This document shows positions 46,010 to 54,925 of a DNA stretch of 64,000 nt, piece by piece. How positions within the stretch are numbered: the stretch's first letter is position 1; every line of letters starts with the position of its first letter. The DNA is from Helcococcus massiliensis (GTDB taxonomy: Bacteria > Bacillota > Clostridia > Tissierellales > Peptoniphilaceae): positions 186,001 through 250,000 of the forward strand of contig NZ_OGVE01000002.1 of assembly GCF_900258485.1 (NCBI RefSeq). Reading direction: 5' to 3'. The position numbers and the translations under genes were made by a program. The notes under the pieces are model-generated. The model saw only the letters and a list, made by a program, of their open reading frames with translations, had not been told where the DNA came from and made no database searches.

Positions 46010-46019
46010 TAAAAATGTA

Positions 46020-46043
46020 TAAAAAAAGAGGGTTACCCCTCTT
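46020..46043 (-). terminator. dnaJ terminator
   Basis: AAGAGGG-GTAA-CCCTCTT is followed by seven U residues on the minus strand, 5 bp after the dnaJ stop codon. It closes the hrcA operon. Confidence 0.9.
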
Positions 46044-46047
46044 AATT

Positions 46048-47172
46048 CTAATTAAAAAAATCTTTTACTTTTTCGAAGAATGACTTTTCAGGTTTTACCT
46101 GGTCTCCTCCAGCTTTAGCAAAGTCCTTAAGCAATTCTTTTTGTTCGTCATTAACTTTTTTAGGAACTACAACTTTTACATCAAAGTAAATATCACCTCT
46201 ATCACCACTTTTTCTTGGATTATCCATACCCTCTCCACTGATTTTGAACCTAGTATCATTTTGAGTACCTGCTGGTATGTCAAAATCCACCGTTCCTCTT
46301 AGGGTAGGCACTTTAATGGTATTTCCAAGGGTTGCTGTCACAAATGATATTGGTAGTTCATAATATATGTCACTTCCATATCTCTTGAAATGTTCATGGT
46401 CTTCAACAGCAACTACGATGTATAAGTCTCCTGCTGGTCCACCATTTTCTCCAGCATTTCCTTGACCTCTTACAGGTATGATATCTCCATTGGCTATACC
46501 TGCTGGTATTTTAATCTTGATTTTAGAATTTTTTAATACTCTACCATCTCCATGACACTTATCGCATTTTTCTTCAATTTCTACACCTGATCCATTACAT
46601 GTTGGACAAGTGGTAACTGAAGAAAATTGTCCGAATGGTGTTGATTGGGTTTGTCTAACTTGGCCTGATCCATGACAACTATGACAGGTTTTCTTTTCAC
46701 TACCTTCCTTAGCTCCACTGCCGTGACATTTATCACAGGTCTCTTGTTTCCTATATTGGATTTCTTTTTCAACTCCATATACAGCTTCCTTGAATGTTAT
46801 CTTACTTGTAATCTGGATATCTTCACCTTTTCTTGGAGCGTTTGGATCTTGAGCCCTATATGAAGCTCCTCCTCCACCAAACAAGTCTGAAAATAGGTCT
46901 GAAAATATATCGCCAAAACCTGAAGAAGAAAATCCACCAAATCCTGAATTTGGATCAAAGGCAGCTTCTCCATACCTATCATATTTAGCTCTATTTTCTT
47001 CATCACCAAGTATAGAAAATGCTGTATTTATCTCTTTTAACTTTTCTTCAGCTTCTTTATCTCCACCATTTAAATCTGGATGGTATTTCTTTGCTAATTT
47101 TCTATAGGCTGATTTGATTTCTCTCGCACTAGCATCTCTTTCAATACCTAATACTTCATAAGGATTTCTCAT
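46048..47172 (-). CDS. dnaJ: Chaperone protein DnaJ
   Basis: This 374-residue type I J-protein stimulates the DnaK ATPase. The J domain (1-70) has the HPD motif in KYHPDLNG. A Gly/Phe-rich segment follows at about 75-105. Four CxxCxGxG zinc motifs lie at about 143-205 (CDKCHGSG, CHSCHGSG, CPTCNGSG, CDKCHGDG). The substrate-binding domains are complete. It is the last gene of the hrcA operon and is separated from dnaK by a 354-bp gap with structured repeats. Confidence 0.97.
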   Translation of the reverse strand: MRNPYEVLGIERDASAREIKSAYRKLAKKYHPDLNGGDKEAEEKLKEINTAFSILGDEENRAKYDRYGEAAFDPNSGFGGFSSSGFGDIFSDLFSDLFGGGGASYRAQDPNAPRKGEDIQITSKITFKEAVYGVEKEIQYRKQETCDKCHGSGAKEGSEKKTCHSCHGSGQVRQTQSTPFGQFSSVTTCPTCNGSGVEIEEKCDKCHGDGRVLKNSKIKIKIPAGIANGDIIPVRGQGNAGENGGPAGDLYIVVAVEDHEHFKRYGSDIYYELPISFVTATLGNTIKVPTLRGTVDFDIPAGTQNDTRFKISGEGMDNPRKSGDRGDIYFDVKVVVPKKVNDEQKELLKDFAKAGGDQVKPEKSFFEKVKDFFN

Positions 47173-47243
47173 TTAGCCACCTTTATATTCTTTCTCTAAT
47201 ATTTTAAAACTTTTCTAATTAACTCTATCTACCTTTATAACTA

Positions 47244-47271
47244 ACAAAAGGAGAGCCTACTCTCCTTTTGT
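47244..47271. terminator. Hairpin between dnaK and dnaJ
   Basis: A perfect 12-bp stem (ACAAAAGGAGAG) with a CCTA loop lies 72 bp before dnaJ. The U tract is weak on the minus strand, so it may be a partial terminator or an mRNA-stabilising hairpin that separates dnaK from dnaJ expression. Confidence 0.6.
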
Positions 47272-47320
47272 CAACTTTATTATTATAACATAGCATATTT
47301 ATTTTATAAACGCTACATCT

Positions 47321-47508
47321 ATAAGATTAGATATCGGCACTGCTCCTTCGAGCAGTCGACGTGTCTACCGCTTTCTATAAAATACTTTTTGGATTTTTCT
47401 CATTATACGACTCGTCTCAAAATGCTCCTTCTCGTCGCATTTTTTCAACTCCCTGTATAAGATTAGACATCGGCTCTGCTCTTTCGAGCAGTCGCCGTGT
47501 CTACCGCT
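47321..47508 (-). repeat. Two 52-bp structured repeats between dnaK and dnaJ
   Basis: Units at 47321-47372 and 47457-47508 match at 48 of 52 positions. On the minus strand the dnaK-proximal unit folds as TAGACA/TGTCTA, GGC/GCC and CTGCTC/GAGCAG stems capped by a GAAA loop. The other unit keeps the CTGCTC/GAGCAG stem. Between them, AAAATGC and GCATTTT make another hairpin at about 47429-47445. The stretch is more GC-rich than its surroundings and contains no ORF. Confidence 0.75.
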
Positions 47509-47526
47509 CAAAATAATCCTAAGGGA

Positions 47527-49347
47527 TTATTTTTCGCTATCATTATCATCATCAACAACTTCGTAGTCTGCTTCTACTGTGTCGTCTTCTTTATTTTCTT
47601 GTGCGTTGTTTCCAACATTTGCATATAGTTTTTCACTCATTTTGTTTAATTCTTCTGTTAATTCTTGTATCTTTGTCTTAATTTCATCAACATTGTCTGA
47701 GTTTAAAACATCTTTCAATTCTTGGTTTTTCTTTTCAATTGCTTCTTTTTCTTCAGCAGAAATCTTATCTTCAAGGTCTTTCAATGTTTTTTCTACTTGG
47801 TATGAGATTGATTCACCTTGGTTCTTTGTTTCTACTAAATCTTTTTTCTTCTTATCTTCATCAGCGTGAGCTTCAGCTTCTTTTACTCTCTTTTCGATTT
47901 CTTCTTCTGATAAGTTTGCAGAAGCTGTGATTGTAATCTTTTGTTCCTTACCTGTACCTAGGTCTTTTGCTGAAACATTTACAATACCGTTAGCATCAAT
48001 ATCAAAGGTTACTTCGATTTGTGGTTCACCTCTTCTTGCTGCAGGTATATCAGTTAATTGGAAGTTTCCTATTACTGTATTGTCATAAGACATTTGTCTT
48101 TCACCTTGCAATACTTTGATATCTACAGATGTTTGGTTGTCTGCTGCAGTTGTAAAGATTTGTGATTTCTTTGTAGGTATTGTTGTATTTCTTTCAATTA
48201 ATACTGTTGTGATATTACCCATTGTTTCGATACCTAATGATAGAGGTGTTACGTCCAATAGTAATAAATCATTTACATCACCAGCTAAGATAGCACCTTG
48301 AATTGCTGCACCCAAGGCAACTGATTCGTCAGGGTTGATATCCTTTTGTGGTGTCTTTCCTGTAAGTTTTTTAACAGCTTCTTGTACAGCTGGAACTCTT
48401 GTTGAACCACCAACTAAAAGCACCTTGTCTAATTCTGAAGCTTCAATTCCAGCATCTTTTAGAGCATCTCTTACTGGGTCTAATGATTCTTCAACTAAGG
48501 ATGAAATTAATTCTTCAAATTTTGATCTTGAAATATCCATATTTAAGTGTGCTGGTTGACCATTAACAGCTGTAATAAATGGTAGATTTATTTGTGCTGT
48601 AGATGTTGTTGAAAGTTCTTTCTTAGCTTTTTCTGCAGCATCTTTTAACCTTTGTGCTGATGTTGGGTCAGCTAATAAGTCAACACTATTTTCTTTCTTA
48701 AATTCTTCATTTATATATTTCATTAAAGCTTGGTCAAAGTCGTCACCACCAAGTTTATTGTTACCTCTTGTTGCTAAAACATCGATAACACCATCTGCTA
48801 CTTCTAGGATAGATACGTCAAAGGTACCACCACCTAAGTCATATACCATGATTGTCATATCGTGGTCTGCCTTTTCCATACCATATGATAAAGCAGCTGC
48901 TGTAGGTTCGTTAACTATTCTTTTTACATCTAAACCAGCTATTCTACCAGCGTCTTTTGTTGCTTGTCTTTGTTCGTTTGTGAAGTAAGCTGGTACTGTA
49001 ATAACAGCTTCTGTTACTGTTTCACCTAGATAAGCTTCTGTATCAGCTTTTAATTTTTGTAAGATCATTGCTGAAATTTCTTCTGGTGAATATGTTTTAC
49101 CATCAATTTCTACCTTGTAGTCTGAACCCATTTCTCTCTTGATAGATTCAATCGTTCTTTCAGGATTCATAACAGCTTGTCTTTTTGCTGTTTCACCAAC
49201 TAATCTTTCACCTTCCTTTGTAAATGCTACTACTGAAGGTGTTGTTCTGTTACCTTCTGCATTAGGAATGATAGTTGCTTTACCACCTTCCATAACTGCT
49301 ACTGCTGAGTTTGTTGTACCTAAGTCAATTCCTATAATTTTACCCAT
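47527..49347 (-). CDS. dnaK: Chaperone protein DnaK (Hsp70)
   Basis: This 606-residue Hsp70 has an ATPase domain (1-380, with [13 protein letters not shown] at the start and [10 protein letters not shown] near 172) and a substrate-binding domain with lid (about 390-606). The C-terminus is acidic (DDDNDSEK). It has the shorter Gram-positive form of the ATPase domain. GGAG precedes the ATG. It works with DnaJ and GrpE encoded beside it. A repeat-filled 335-bp gap separates it from grpE. Confidence 0.98.
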   Translation of the reverse strand: MGKIIGIDLGTTNSAVAVMEGGKATIIPNAEGNRTTPSVVAFTKEGERLVGETAKRQAVMNPERTIESIKREMGSDYKVEIDGKTYSPEEISAMILQKLKADTEAYLGETVTEAVITVPAYFTNEQRQATKDAGRIAGLDVKRIVNEPTAAALSYGMEKADHDMTIMVYDLGGGTFDVSILEVADGVIDVLATRGNNKLGGDDFDQALMKYINEEFKKENSVDLLADPTSAQRLKDAAEKAKKELSTTSTAQINLPFITAVNGQPAHLNMDISRSKFEELISSLVEESLDPVRDALKDAGIEASELDKVLLVGGSTRVPAVQEAVKKLTGKTPQKDINPDESVALGAAIQGAILAGDVNDLLLLDVTPLSLGIETMGNITTVLIERNTTIPTKKSQIFTTAADNQTSVDIKVLQGERQMSYDNTVIGNFQLTDIPAARRGEPQIEVTFDIDANGIVNVSAKDLGTGKEQKITITASANLSEEEIEKRVKEAEAHADEDKKKKDLVETKNQGESISYQVEKTLKDLEDKISAEEKEAIEKKNQELKDVLNSDNVDEIKTKIQELTEELNKMSEKLYANVGNNAQENKEDDTVEADYEVVDDDNDSEK

Positions 49348-49406
49348 AATCTTTTCTCCTTTATTATTCCTATTTTTTATTTACTATATTAAATTTATTC
49401 GCTTCC

Positions 49407-49692
49407 ATTTCGTCTTCACCTATCGGCTCGACTCAATGGGTCATTCGCTTTACAGTCCAAGGTCGACAGCTCAATTTCTTGCTTCGCACTCATTTCGCTG
49501 GACCTTTTTTGCATAAGCTCGACCTGCATTTCGTCTTCACCTATCGGCTCGACTCAATGGGTCATTCGCTTTACAGTCCAAGGTCGACAGCTCAATTTCT
49601 TGCTTCGCACTCATTTCGCTGGACCTTTTTTGCATAAGCTCGACCTGCATTTCGTCTTCACCTATCGGCTCGACTCAATGGGTCATTCGCTT
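49407..49692. repeat. Perfect 121-bp tandem repeat, 2.4 copies, between grpE and dnaK
   Basis: Copies at 49407-49527 and 49528-49648 are identical, and a 44-bp partial third copy runs to 49692. The partial copy contains the last two codons and the stop of grpE. Within a unit, GTCCA/TGGAC (49455-49459 with 49499-49503) and AGGTCGA..GCT/AGCTCGACCT (49460-49471 with 49516-49525) cross each other, allowing alternative hairpins or a pseudoknot. No ORF or promoter is seen. This explains nearly all of the 49348-49682 gap. Confidence 0.92.
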
Positions 49693-50231
49693 ACCTTAAC
49701 CATTACTGGTCTAATTACTTTGTCATTCAATTTATAACCTTTTTGGAAGGTTTCTATTATCGATCCGGATTCTACTTGATCAGATTTTTCCATTAATACT
49801 GCATGATGTAAATTTGCATCAAATACAGCTCCATCTGATTCTATTTCTTCTAGACCTTCAGCTTGTAAGATTTCTAAAAACTCTTTTCTTACCAAGCCTA
49901 CACCTTGTGCAAATGAATCATCTTCTTTCGATTCAGCCAAGGCCCTATCCAAATTGTCTAATACTGATAAAAGTTTTCCTACTAGTTTTTCAGAAGCGAA
50001 CTTATATATATCAGATTTTTCTTTTTCCGTTCTTCTTCTAAAGTTTTCAAAATCAGCTTGTAATCTAATGTATGAATCTTTAACCTTATCTAATTCTGAA
50101 ATAACTTCATCTTGTTCTTTAGTCTCTTCTTTTTCTTCAGCCTCTTCTTTTATCTCTTCATTTTCTAGATTTTCTGTCTCTTTATTTTCCTGTAATTCTT
50201 CTTCTAAATTCTCTTTTTCCTTTTTCGCCAT
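49683..50231 (-). CDS. grpE: Nucleotide exchange factor GrpE
   Basis: This 182-residue DnaK nucleotide exchange factor has a long acidic, Glu/Lys-rich N-terminal coil (1-50), the dimerising helix with the family segment LQADFENFRRRTEKEK (about 57-72), and the C-terminal beta domain ending KLNDKVIRPVMVKVSE. It starts 2 bp after hrcA. Its stop codon and last two codons lie within the 121-bp tandem repeat. Confidence 0.96.
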   Translation of the reverse strand: MAKKEKENLEEELQENKETENLENEEIKEEAEEKEETKEQDEVISELDKVKDSYIRLQADFENFRRRTEKEKSDIYKFASEKLVGKLLSVLDNLDRALAESKEDDSFAQGVGLVRKEFLEILQAEGLEEIESDGAVFDANLHHAVLMEKSDQVESGSIIETFQKGYKLNDKVIRPVMVKVSE

Positions 50232-50233
50232 AG

Positions 50234-51253
50234 CTACCTTCTTTCTATATGTCCGTTTATATACCTATTTATTAGGGTTAAATCTGCTAAGACCTTATCA
50301 TAAGTCATACTATTAGGTCCCAAGACACCAATTTTACCTCTGACTCCTTTACTATTTGAAAAAGTCATGGTAATTATAGAAAATTCTTTGAATTCTTCTA
50401 TACCTATCTCTTCACCTATGTAAACTTGAAGATCTGAATCCATATTTGCTGATAATATTTCCATCAAGGAATTGTCTGTTTTTAGATAATTTATTAAATC
50501 TAAATTATTTTCTACACTATCCTTGTTATAGCTATAAATATTATCAAGACCTTCATATAAAACCTTATCTTCAGAATGGAAGCTTGTAGTTTTTTCTATA
50601 ACTGGAATGATTTCATCTAAAACTGTATGTTGTCTTCTTAAGACTTCATAAGTTGTAGAATGTAATTCTTCCAAAATTTCGCTTCTCTTTTTATTTATAA
50701 GACTTGAATTTAACAGACTATTTACTAAGTCTAAAGTATGTCTGTCAATCGGTTGCTTTAATCTAATACTATCTGAAATAACTTCCTTAGAATTATATAT
50801 GTAAATAATCACTAATTCTCTAGGACTCAAATATACTATATTGATATATTTCAAATATACATCTTTCATCTCCGGTAAAAGAGCCAAAGCTGTATATCCA
50901 CTTATATTAGCTAACATCTTGATAGCATTTCCTATAATAGTATCTAAAGCTTCTGATTGACTCATAGCAGACATATTATAAATACTTACTGGTCTATGTT
51001 TTATAGGTATTTTATTTGTAAGAATCGCATCAACATATTGTCTGTATGCTTCATTTGAAGGTATACGACCTGACGATGTATGCAATTTTTCCAAATAACC
51101 TAATTCTTCTAAGTCGGCCATCTCGTTTCTAATAGTCGCTGCCGAAACTCCAATTTCTGGTAGTTTTGACAAAGCCCTAGAACCGACCGGCTCTTTAGAG
51201 TCTATATATGACTTTATAATTGTATTTAATATTTTTATTTTTCTTTCATCCAT
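50234..51253 (-). CDS. hrcA: Heat-inducible transcription repressor HrcA
   Basis: This 339-residue repressor binds CIRCE elements and is kept active by GroEL. It has an N-terminal winged helix (GVSAATIRNEMADLEELGYL near 35) and a GAF-like core. AAAGGAGG precedes the ATG. As first gene of the operon with two CIRCE sites at its promoter, it should repress itself along with grpE, dnaK and dnaJ; groESL carries a third site. Confidence 0.97.
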   Translation of the reverse strand: MDERKIKILNTIIKSYIDSKEPVGSRALSKLPEIGVSAATIRNEMADLEELGYLEKLHTSSGRIPSNEAYRQYVDAILTNKIPIKHRPVSIYNMSAMSQSEALDTIIGNAIKMLANISGYTALALLPEMKDVYLKYINIVYLSPRELVIIYIYNSKEVISDSIRLKQPIDRHTLDLVNSLLNSSLINKKRSEILEELHSTTYEVLRRQHTVLDEIIPVIEKTTSFHSEDKVLYEGLDNIYSYNKDSVENNLDLINYLKTDNSLMEILSANMDSDLQVYIGEEIGIEEFKEFSIITMTFSNSKGVRGKIGVLGPNSMTYDKVLADLTLINRYINGHIERR

Positions 51254-51265
51254 ATATATCCTCCT

Positions 51266-51292
51266 TTATCACTCTTCTATCTCAAGTGCTAA
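51266..51292 (-). promoter_or_regulatory. CIRCE element 1 of the hrcA operon
   Basis: TTATCACTC-N9-AAGTGCTAA is an imperfect CIRCE. It begins 4 bp downstream of the -10 box and covers the likely start point. Confidence 0.8.
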
Positions 51293-51296
51293 TACT

Positions 51297-51325
51297 AGTA
51301 TAGAGTATCTTTTAGCACTTGTCAA
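51297..51325 (-). promoter_or_regulatory. hrcA operon promoter
   Basis: TTGACA (51320-51325) and TATACT (51297-51302) are 17 bp apart, a near-perfect sigma-A promoter lying between and within two CIRCE elements. Confidence 0.9.
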
Positions 51326-51338
51326 GTCTAAGTGCTAT
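51312..51338 (-). promoter_or_regulatory. CIRCE element 2 of the hrcA operon
   Basis: TTAGCACTT-N9-AAGTGCTAT overlaps the -35 box. Together with element 1 (46 bp away) it would let two HrcA dimers enclose the promoter. Confidence 0.82.
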
Positions 51339-51354
51339 TTTTTTTTATTTTTAA

Positions 51355-51408
51355 AATAAAAAGCGATTAAACACTGATAATATCATACTTTATCAGATTT
51401 AACCGCTC
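51355..51408 (-). terminator. Terminator after the HemW-like gene
   Basis: A long imperfect stem (AGCG...TTAAA...TGATA with complements) ends in TTTTTATTTT on the minus strand. It isolates the lepB-lepA-hemW transcript from the hrcA promoter. Confidence 0.75.
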
Positions 51409-51413
51409 TAAAA

Positions 51414-52535
51414 TTATATTATATTTGTATAAAATTCGTTGGAATAGTACAAGCCTTCGTCTGTAAATTTAATTATATCACCCGATATTTCTATAAGATT
51501 TTCTTCCAAATATTTCTTTATTATATCCTTATATTTTTCTTTAAAATCTATAGCAAACCTATTTTTGAATTCTTTTAAATCCAAACCTTCATTCATAGTC
51601 ATCTTGTTAATTATATAGTAGACAGACTTTTCTTCGCCAGTCAATAACTCTTTTACCTGATAGGCTAATTCATTTAATCTAAGTTTTCTAAAATAATCTT
51701 CAAATTCAAAAGAGTTTGTATACAAAACATTATCAATAAATCCACTTGCTCCCATACCTATACCTAGGTATTCATCAAGGTTCCAATACTTTTTGTTGTG
51801 ATAAGACTGGTATCCTTTTTTACAATAATGGTTTAATTCATAATGCTCATATCCTATAGCAAGTAATTTCTTTGATATAAACTCTGCACTTTCTTCTACA
51901 TTTATACCAGGCACCTCTATTTTTGATTCCATATTATCTTCTGTTAATATGATATCCTCTTCGGACTTAGCCGAATAAAAAGAAACATGCGGTACTTGTA
52001 ACTTATTGATATAGGAAATATCAGTTTCAATATCTTTAAAAGTTTCTTCTGGATAAGCAAAAAACATATCCATATTTATGTTTTGTATCTTAAATCTTCT
52101 AATCACTTTAATAATATGAATGATATCTTCCTTACTATGAAGCAAATCTAAATTATCCAGACCTTTTTGTAAAAAAGTAAAGGCTTTTATAGAAAATCTA
52201 TTTATACCATGCTCAACATATCGTTGTATTCTGATTTCTGGTATTTGCGGATCTACTTCTATAGTCTTTTCACATTCTGGTCTTACATTATATTTCTCAT
52301 AAATATAGTCCAGTAAATCAGTGATATAATCTGTGTTTACAGAAGATGGGTCACCACCTCCTAGGTAGATAGAGTCAATAAGGTAGTCATCTTTCATCCT
52401 TAAATCTAACTCTTTTCTCAAGTACTTGAAATAATCTCTTATATAAAAATCTTTATTAAAATAGGATAAAACAGCCCTATGGTTGTGTTTATATATCCTG
52501 AATGGTATATGAATGTATAAACCAATATTTTTCAT
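51414..52535 (-). CDS. HemW-like protein lacking the radical-SAM cysteines
   Basis: The 373-residue protein sits at the conserved hemW position between lepA and hrcA and keeps the HemW fold: LYIHIPF at residues 6-12, a GGG-P-S loop at 59-64 (GGGDPS instead of GGGTPS), and the C-terminal HemW domain with YHNKKYW and GIGMGASGF. The CxxxCxxC motif that binds the 4Fe-4S cluster should be at residues 13, 17 and 20; here they are R, H and R. Each change needs several base substitutions, so a sequencing error is unlikely. Radical SAM chemistry is not expected. It may retain a non-catalytic binding role. It follows lepA by 12 bp. Confidence 0.87.
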   Translation of the reverse strand: MKNIGLYIHIPFRIYKHNHRAVLSYFNKDFYIRDYFKYLRKELDLRMKDDYLIDSIYLGGGDPSSVNTDYITDLLDYIYEKYNVRPECEKTIEVDPQIPEIRIQRYVEHGINRFSIKAFTFLQKGLDNLDLLHSKEDIIHIIKVIRRFKIQNINMDMFFAYPEETFKDIETDISYINKLQVPHVSFYSAKSEEDIILTEDNMESKIEVPGINVEESAEFISKKLLAIGYEHYELNHYCKKGYQSYHNKKYWNLDEYLGIGMGASGFIDNVLYTNSFEFEDYFRKLRLNELAYQVKELLTGEEKSVYYIINKMTMNEGLDLKEFKNRFAIDFKEKYKDIIKKYLEENLIEISGDIIKFTDEGLYYSNEFYTNII

Positions 52536-52547
52536 CTAATCTTCCTA

Positions 52548-54365
52548 TTATTCACCTTCGTCATATTTCAATACAGCTAAGAATGCATCTTGTGGCACTT
52601 GAACCCTACCAACAGACCTCATACGTTTCTTACCTTCTTTTTGTTTTTCAAGAAGCTTTCTCTTTCTAGAAATATCACCACCATAACATTTAGCAATAAC
52701 GTCTTTTCTATTTGCAGAAACTGTTTCTCTAGCTATTATCTTAGCACCAATAGCCGCTTGAATAGGTATAGAGAACATATGCTTTGGTATTTCTTCTTTT
52801 AACTTGCTTGAAATTTTTCTTCCTCTTTCATAGGCCTTATCTTCATGAACTATTAATGATAAGGCGTCTACAGGTTCTCCATTTAATAATATATCTAACC
52901 TTACAAGGTCTGACCTTTGATACTTGTAGAAGTCGTAATCTAAGGATGCATATCCCCTAGTTTTTGATTTTAAAGCATCAAAGAAGTCATATATCACCTC
53001 GTTTAGAGGAAGAATATATTTTATTTGAACCAAGTTTTTATCTAGGTATTCCATAGTTTCGAATACCCCTCTTTTTTCTTGGCATAATTCCATAACTTGA
53101 CCAATATAGGCTTCCGGAGTCATGATAGAAGCTTTTACTAAAGGTTCTTCTACGTAGTCTATCAGAGTTTGGTCTGGATAATCAGTTGGGTTTTGAACCT
53201 CTATCACCTTACCATCCTTCAAATGTATCCTATATATAACTGAAGGAGCGGTTGCTATAATATCTAAACCAAATTCTCTATCTAATCTTTCTTGAATGAT
53301 TTCCATGTGTAATAGACCTAGGAAACCAGTTCTAAAACCGTAACCTAGGGCTGCAGATGTTTCCGGTTCAAATTCTAAGGCAGCATCATTAACCTTAAGT
53401 TTTTCTAATGCATCCCTTATATCATTGTAAGATTCACCCTCTGCTGGGTATAATCCTGAATAAACCATTGGCAAGGCTTTTTGATAACCTGGTAGTGGCT
53501 CTGCTGCAGGATTGTCGACAGAAGTAATGGTATCACCAACTCTTGCTTGCTTGATATCCTTGATTGAAGCAACTACATAGCCTACATCACCAGCGGTTAT
53601 TTCATCAGTTTTAAATTCACCTCTCATGGAATAACCCACTTCAGTAACTTCAAACTTAGAACCTGTTGACATCATCTTTATTTCTTGCCCAGGATATATT
53701 TTCCCTTCTTTTACTCTTACATACATTACAACTCCTCTATATGTGTCGTAGTAGGAGTCAAAGATTAGAGCCTGAAGAGGATTGTCATCCCTACCTTTAG
53801 GAGCAGGGATTTCTTTTACTATAGCCTCTAAAACATCTCTAATATTTATACCTTCTTTAGCAGAAATAGCAGGTGCTTCACTAGCTTCTAAAGCTAATAC
53901 ATCTTCGATTTCCATCCTAATTTCATCTACTCTTGCTGAAGGTAGGTCAATCTTATTTATAACTGGTACTATTTCCAAGTTTTGATTCATAGCTAAATAT
54001 GTGTTTGCAAGGGTTTGAGCCTCAATACCCTGACTTGCATCTACTATCAATAAGGCACCCTCACAAGCAGCTAAAGACCTAGATACCTCATAGTTAAAGT
54101 CAACGTGCCCTGGAGTATCTATAAGATTTAGCATGTATCTTTCACCATCTAAGGCATCGTAAAATATTTTTACAGCCTTTAATTTAATTGTAATTCCTCT
54201 TTCCTTTTCAAGATCCATACTATCCAATAGCCTGTCACTCATCTCCCTTTGGGTTACAGAGCCAGTTTCTTCAATCAACCTATCAGCTAGGGTTGATTTC
54301 CCATGGTCTATATGGGCAATTATTGAAAAATTTCTTATATTTTCTTTTTTAATATCCATAATCAC
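52548..54365 (-). CDS. lepA: Elongation factor 4 (LepA)
   Basis: This 605-residue ribosomal GTPase is involved in back-translocation and 30S assembly. G1 is AHIDHGKST (near residue 18), G3 is DTPGHVD near 82, and G4 is NKIDLP near 137. EF-G-like domains II, III and V and the LepA C-terminal domain ([16 protein letters not shown]) are complete. It lies between the second signal peptidase gene and the HemW-like gene, as in many Firmicutes. Confidence 0.97.
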   Translation of the reverse strand: MIMDIKKENIRNFSIIAHIDHGKSTLADRLIEETGSVTQREMSDRLLDSMDLEKERGITIKLKAVKIFYDALDGERYMLNLIDTPGHVDFNYEVSRSLAACEGALLIVDASQGIEAQTLANTYLAMNQNLEIVPVINKIDLPSARVDEIRMEIEDVLALEASEAPAISAKEGINIRDVLEAIVKEIPAPKGRDDNPLQALIFDSYYDTYRGVVMYVRVKEGKIYPGQEIKMMSTGSKFEVTEVGYSMRGEFKTDEITAGDVGYVVASIKDIKQARVGDTITSVDNPAAEPLPGYQKALPMVYSGLYPAEGESYNDIRDALEKLKVNDAALEFEPETSAALGYGFRTGFLGLLHMEIIQERLDREFGLDIIATAPSVIYRIHLKDGKVIEVQNPTDYPDQTLIDYVEEPLVKASIMTPEAYIGQVMELCQEKRGVFETMEYLDKNLVQIKYILPLNEVIYDFFDALKSKTRGYASLDYDFYKYQRSDLVRLDILLNGEPVDALSLIVHEDKAYERGRKISSKLKEEIPKHMFSIPIQAAIGAKIIARETVSANRKDVIAKCYGGDISRKRKLLEKQKEGKKRMRSVGRVQVPQDAFLAVLKYDEGE

Positions 54366-54382
54366 CTTTCAAAAAATACTTA

Positions 54383-54925
54383 TCATTTTAACTTTCTTAT
54401 AACCTTACCTTCTATAGATTCAATTTTTACCGGTCCAAAAGCTCTTGAATCTACAGATGTATTTTTATATCTATTATCACCTAAGGCAAAGAACTCATCA
54501 TCTTTCAAAATCCACTTATTTTTATCGTAGGCTTGTGTAGCATCACCTCTTGTATAATCTTCAGTCTTTTCTATACCATTTATAATAAGTCTACTATTTA
54601 CAATTTCAACTACATCTCCTGGTAAAGCTACAACTCTTTTTAAGTAATATTTTTTATCACCAACTCTAAAATAGATTAAATCATCTACATTAATATTGTC
54701 TTTACTTATACCAATCTTTTTCACTAATAACCTGTCACCATCAAAAAGAGTCCTTTGCATAGAATCTCCGTCAATAGTCACAACTGTAAATAAAAAGGAA
54801 TTTATAAGCATTACTATAAATATAGCTAGTAGGAATAAAAAAATTATTAGCTTAAGCATATTTCTATTTTTTTGCTTTTGCCTATTCTTCCTATGCCTTA
54901 ACTTTCTTTCTACACTTCTTTCCAC
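54383..54925 (-). CDS. lepB: Signal peptidase I, second copy
   Basis: This 180-residue type I signal peptidase has one N-terminal membrane helix (about residues 22-47), the catalytic serine in DGDSMQRTL (near 56) and the lysine in YYLKRVVALPGD (near 95). It starts at GTG, sharing one base with the TAG stop of the upstream lepB, so translation is probably coupled; GGAG lies 10 nt away. Basic N-terminal residues precede the helix. It differs enough from its neighbour to suggest different substrate preference. Confidence 0.92.
   Translation of the reverse strand: MERSVERKLRHRKNRQKQKNRNMLKLIIFLFLLAIFIVMLINSFLFTVVTIDGDSMQRTLFDGDRLLVKKIGISKDNINVDDLIYFRVGDKKYYLKRVVALPGDVVEIVNSRLIINGIEKTEDYTRGDATQAYDKNKWILKDDEFFALGDNRYKNTSVDSRAFGPVKIESIEGKVIRKLK

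Noticed and set aside
49139-49516. 125-codon plus-strand ORF crossing the dnaK start and the 121-bp repeat
   Set aside because: It is antisense to dnaK for most of its length, lacks a ribosome site, and its tail is only translated repeat.
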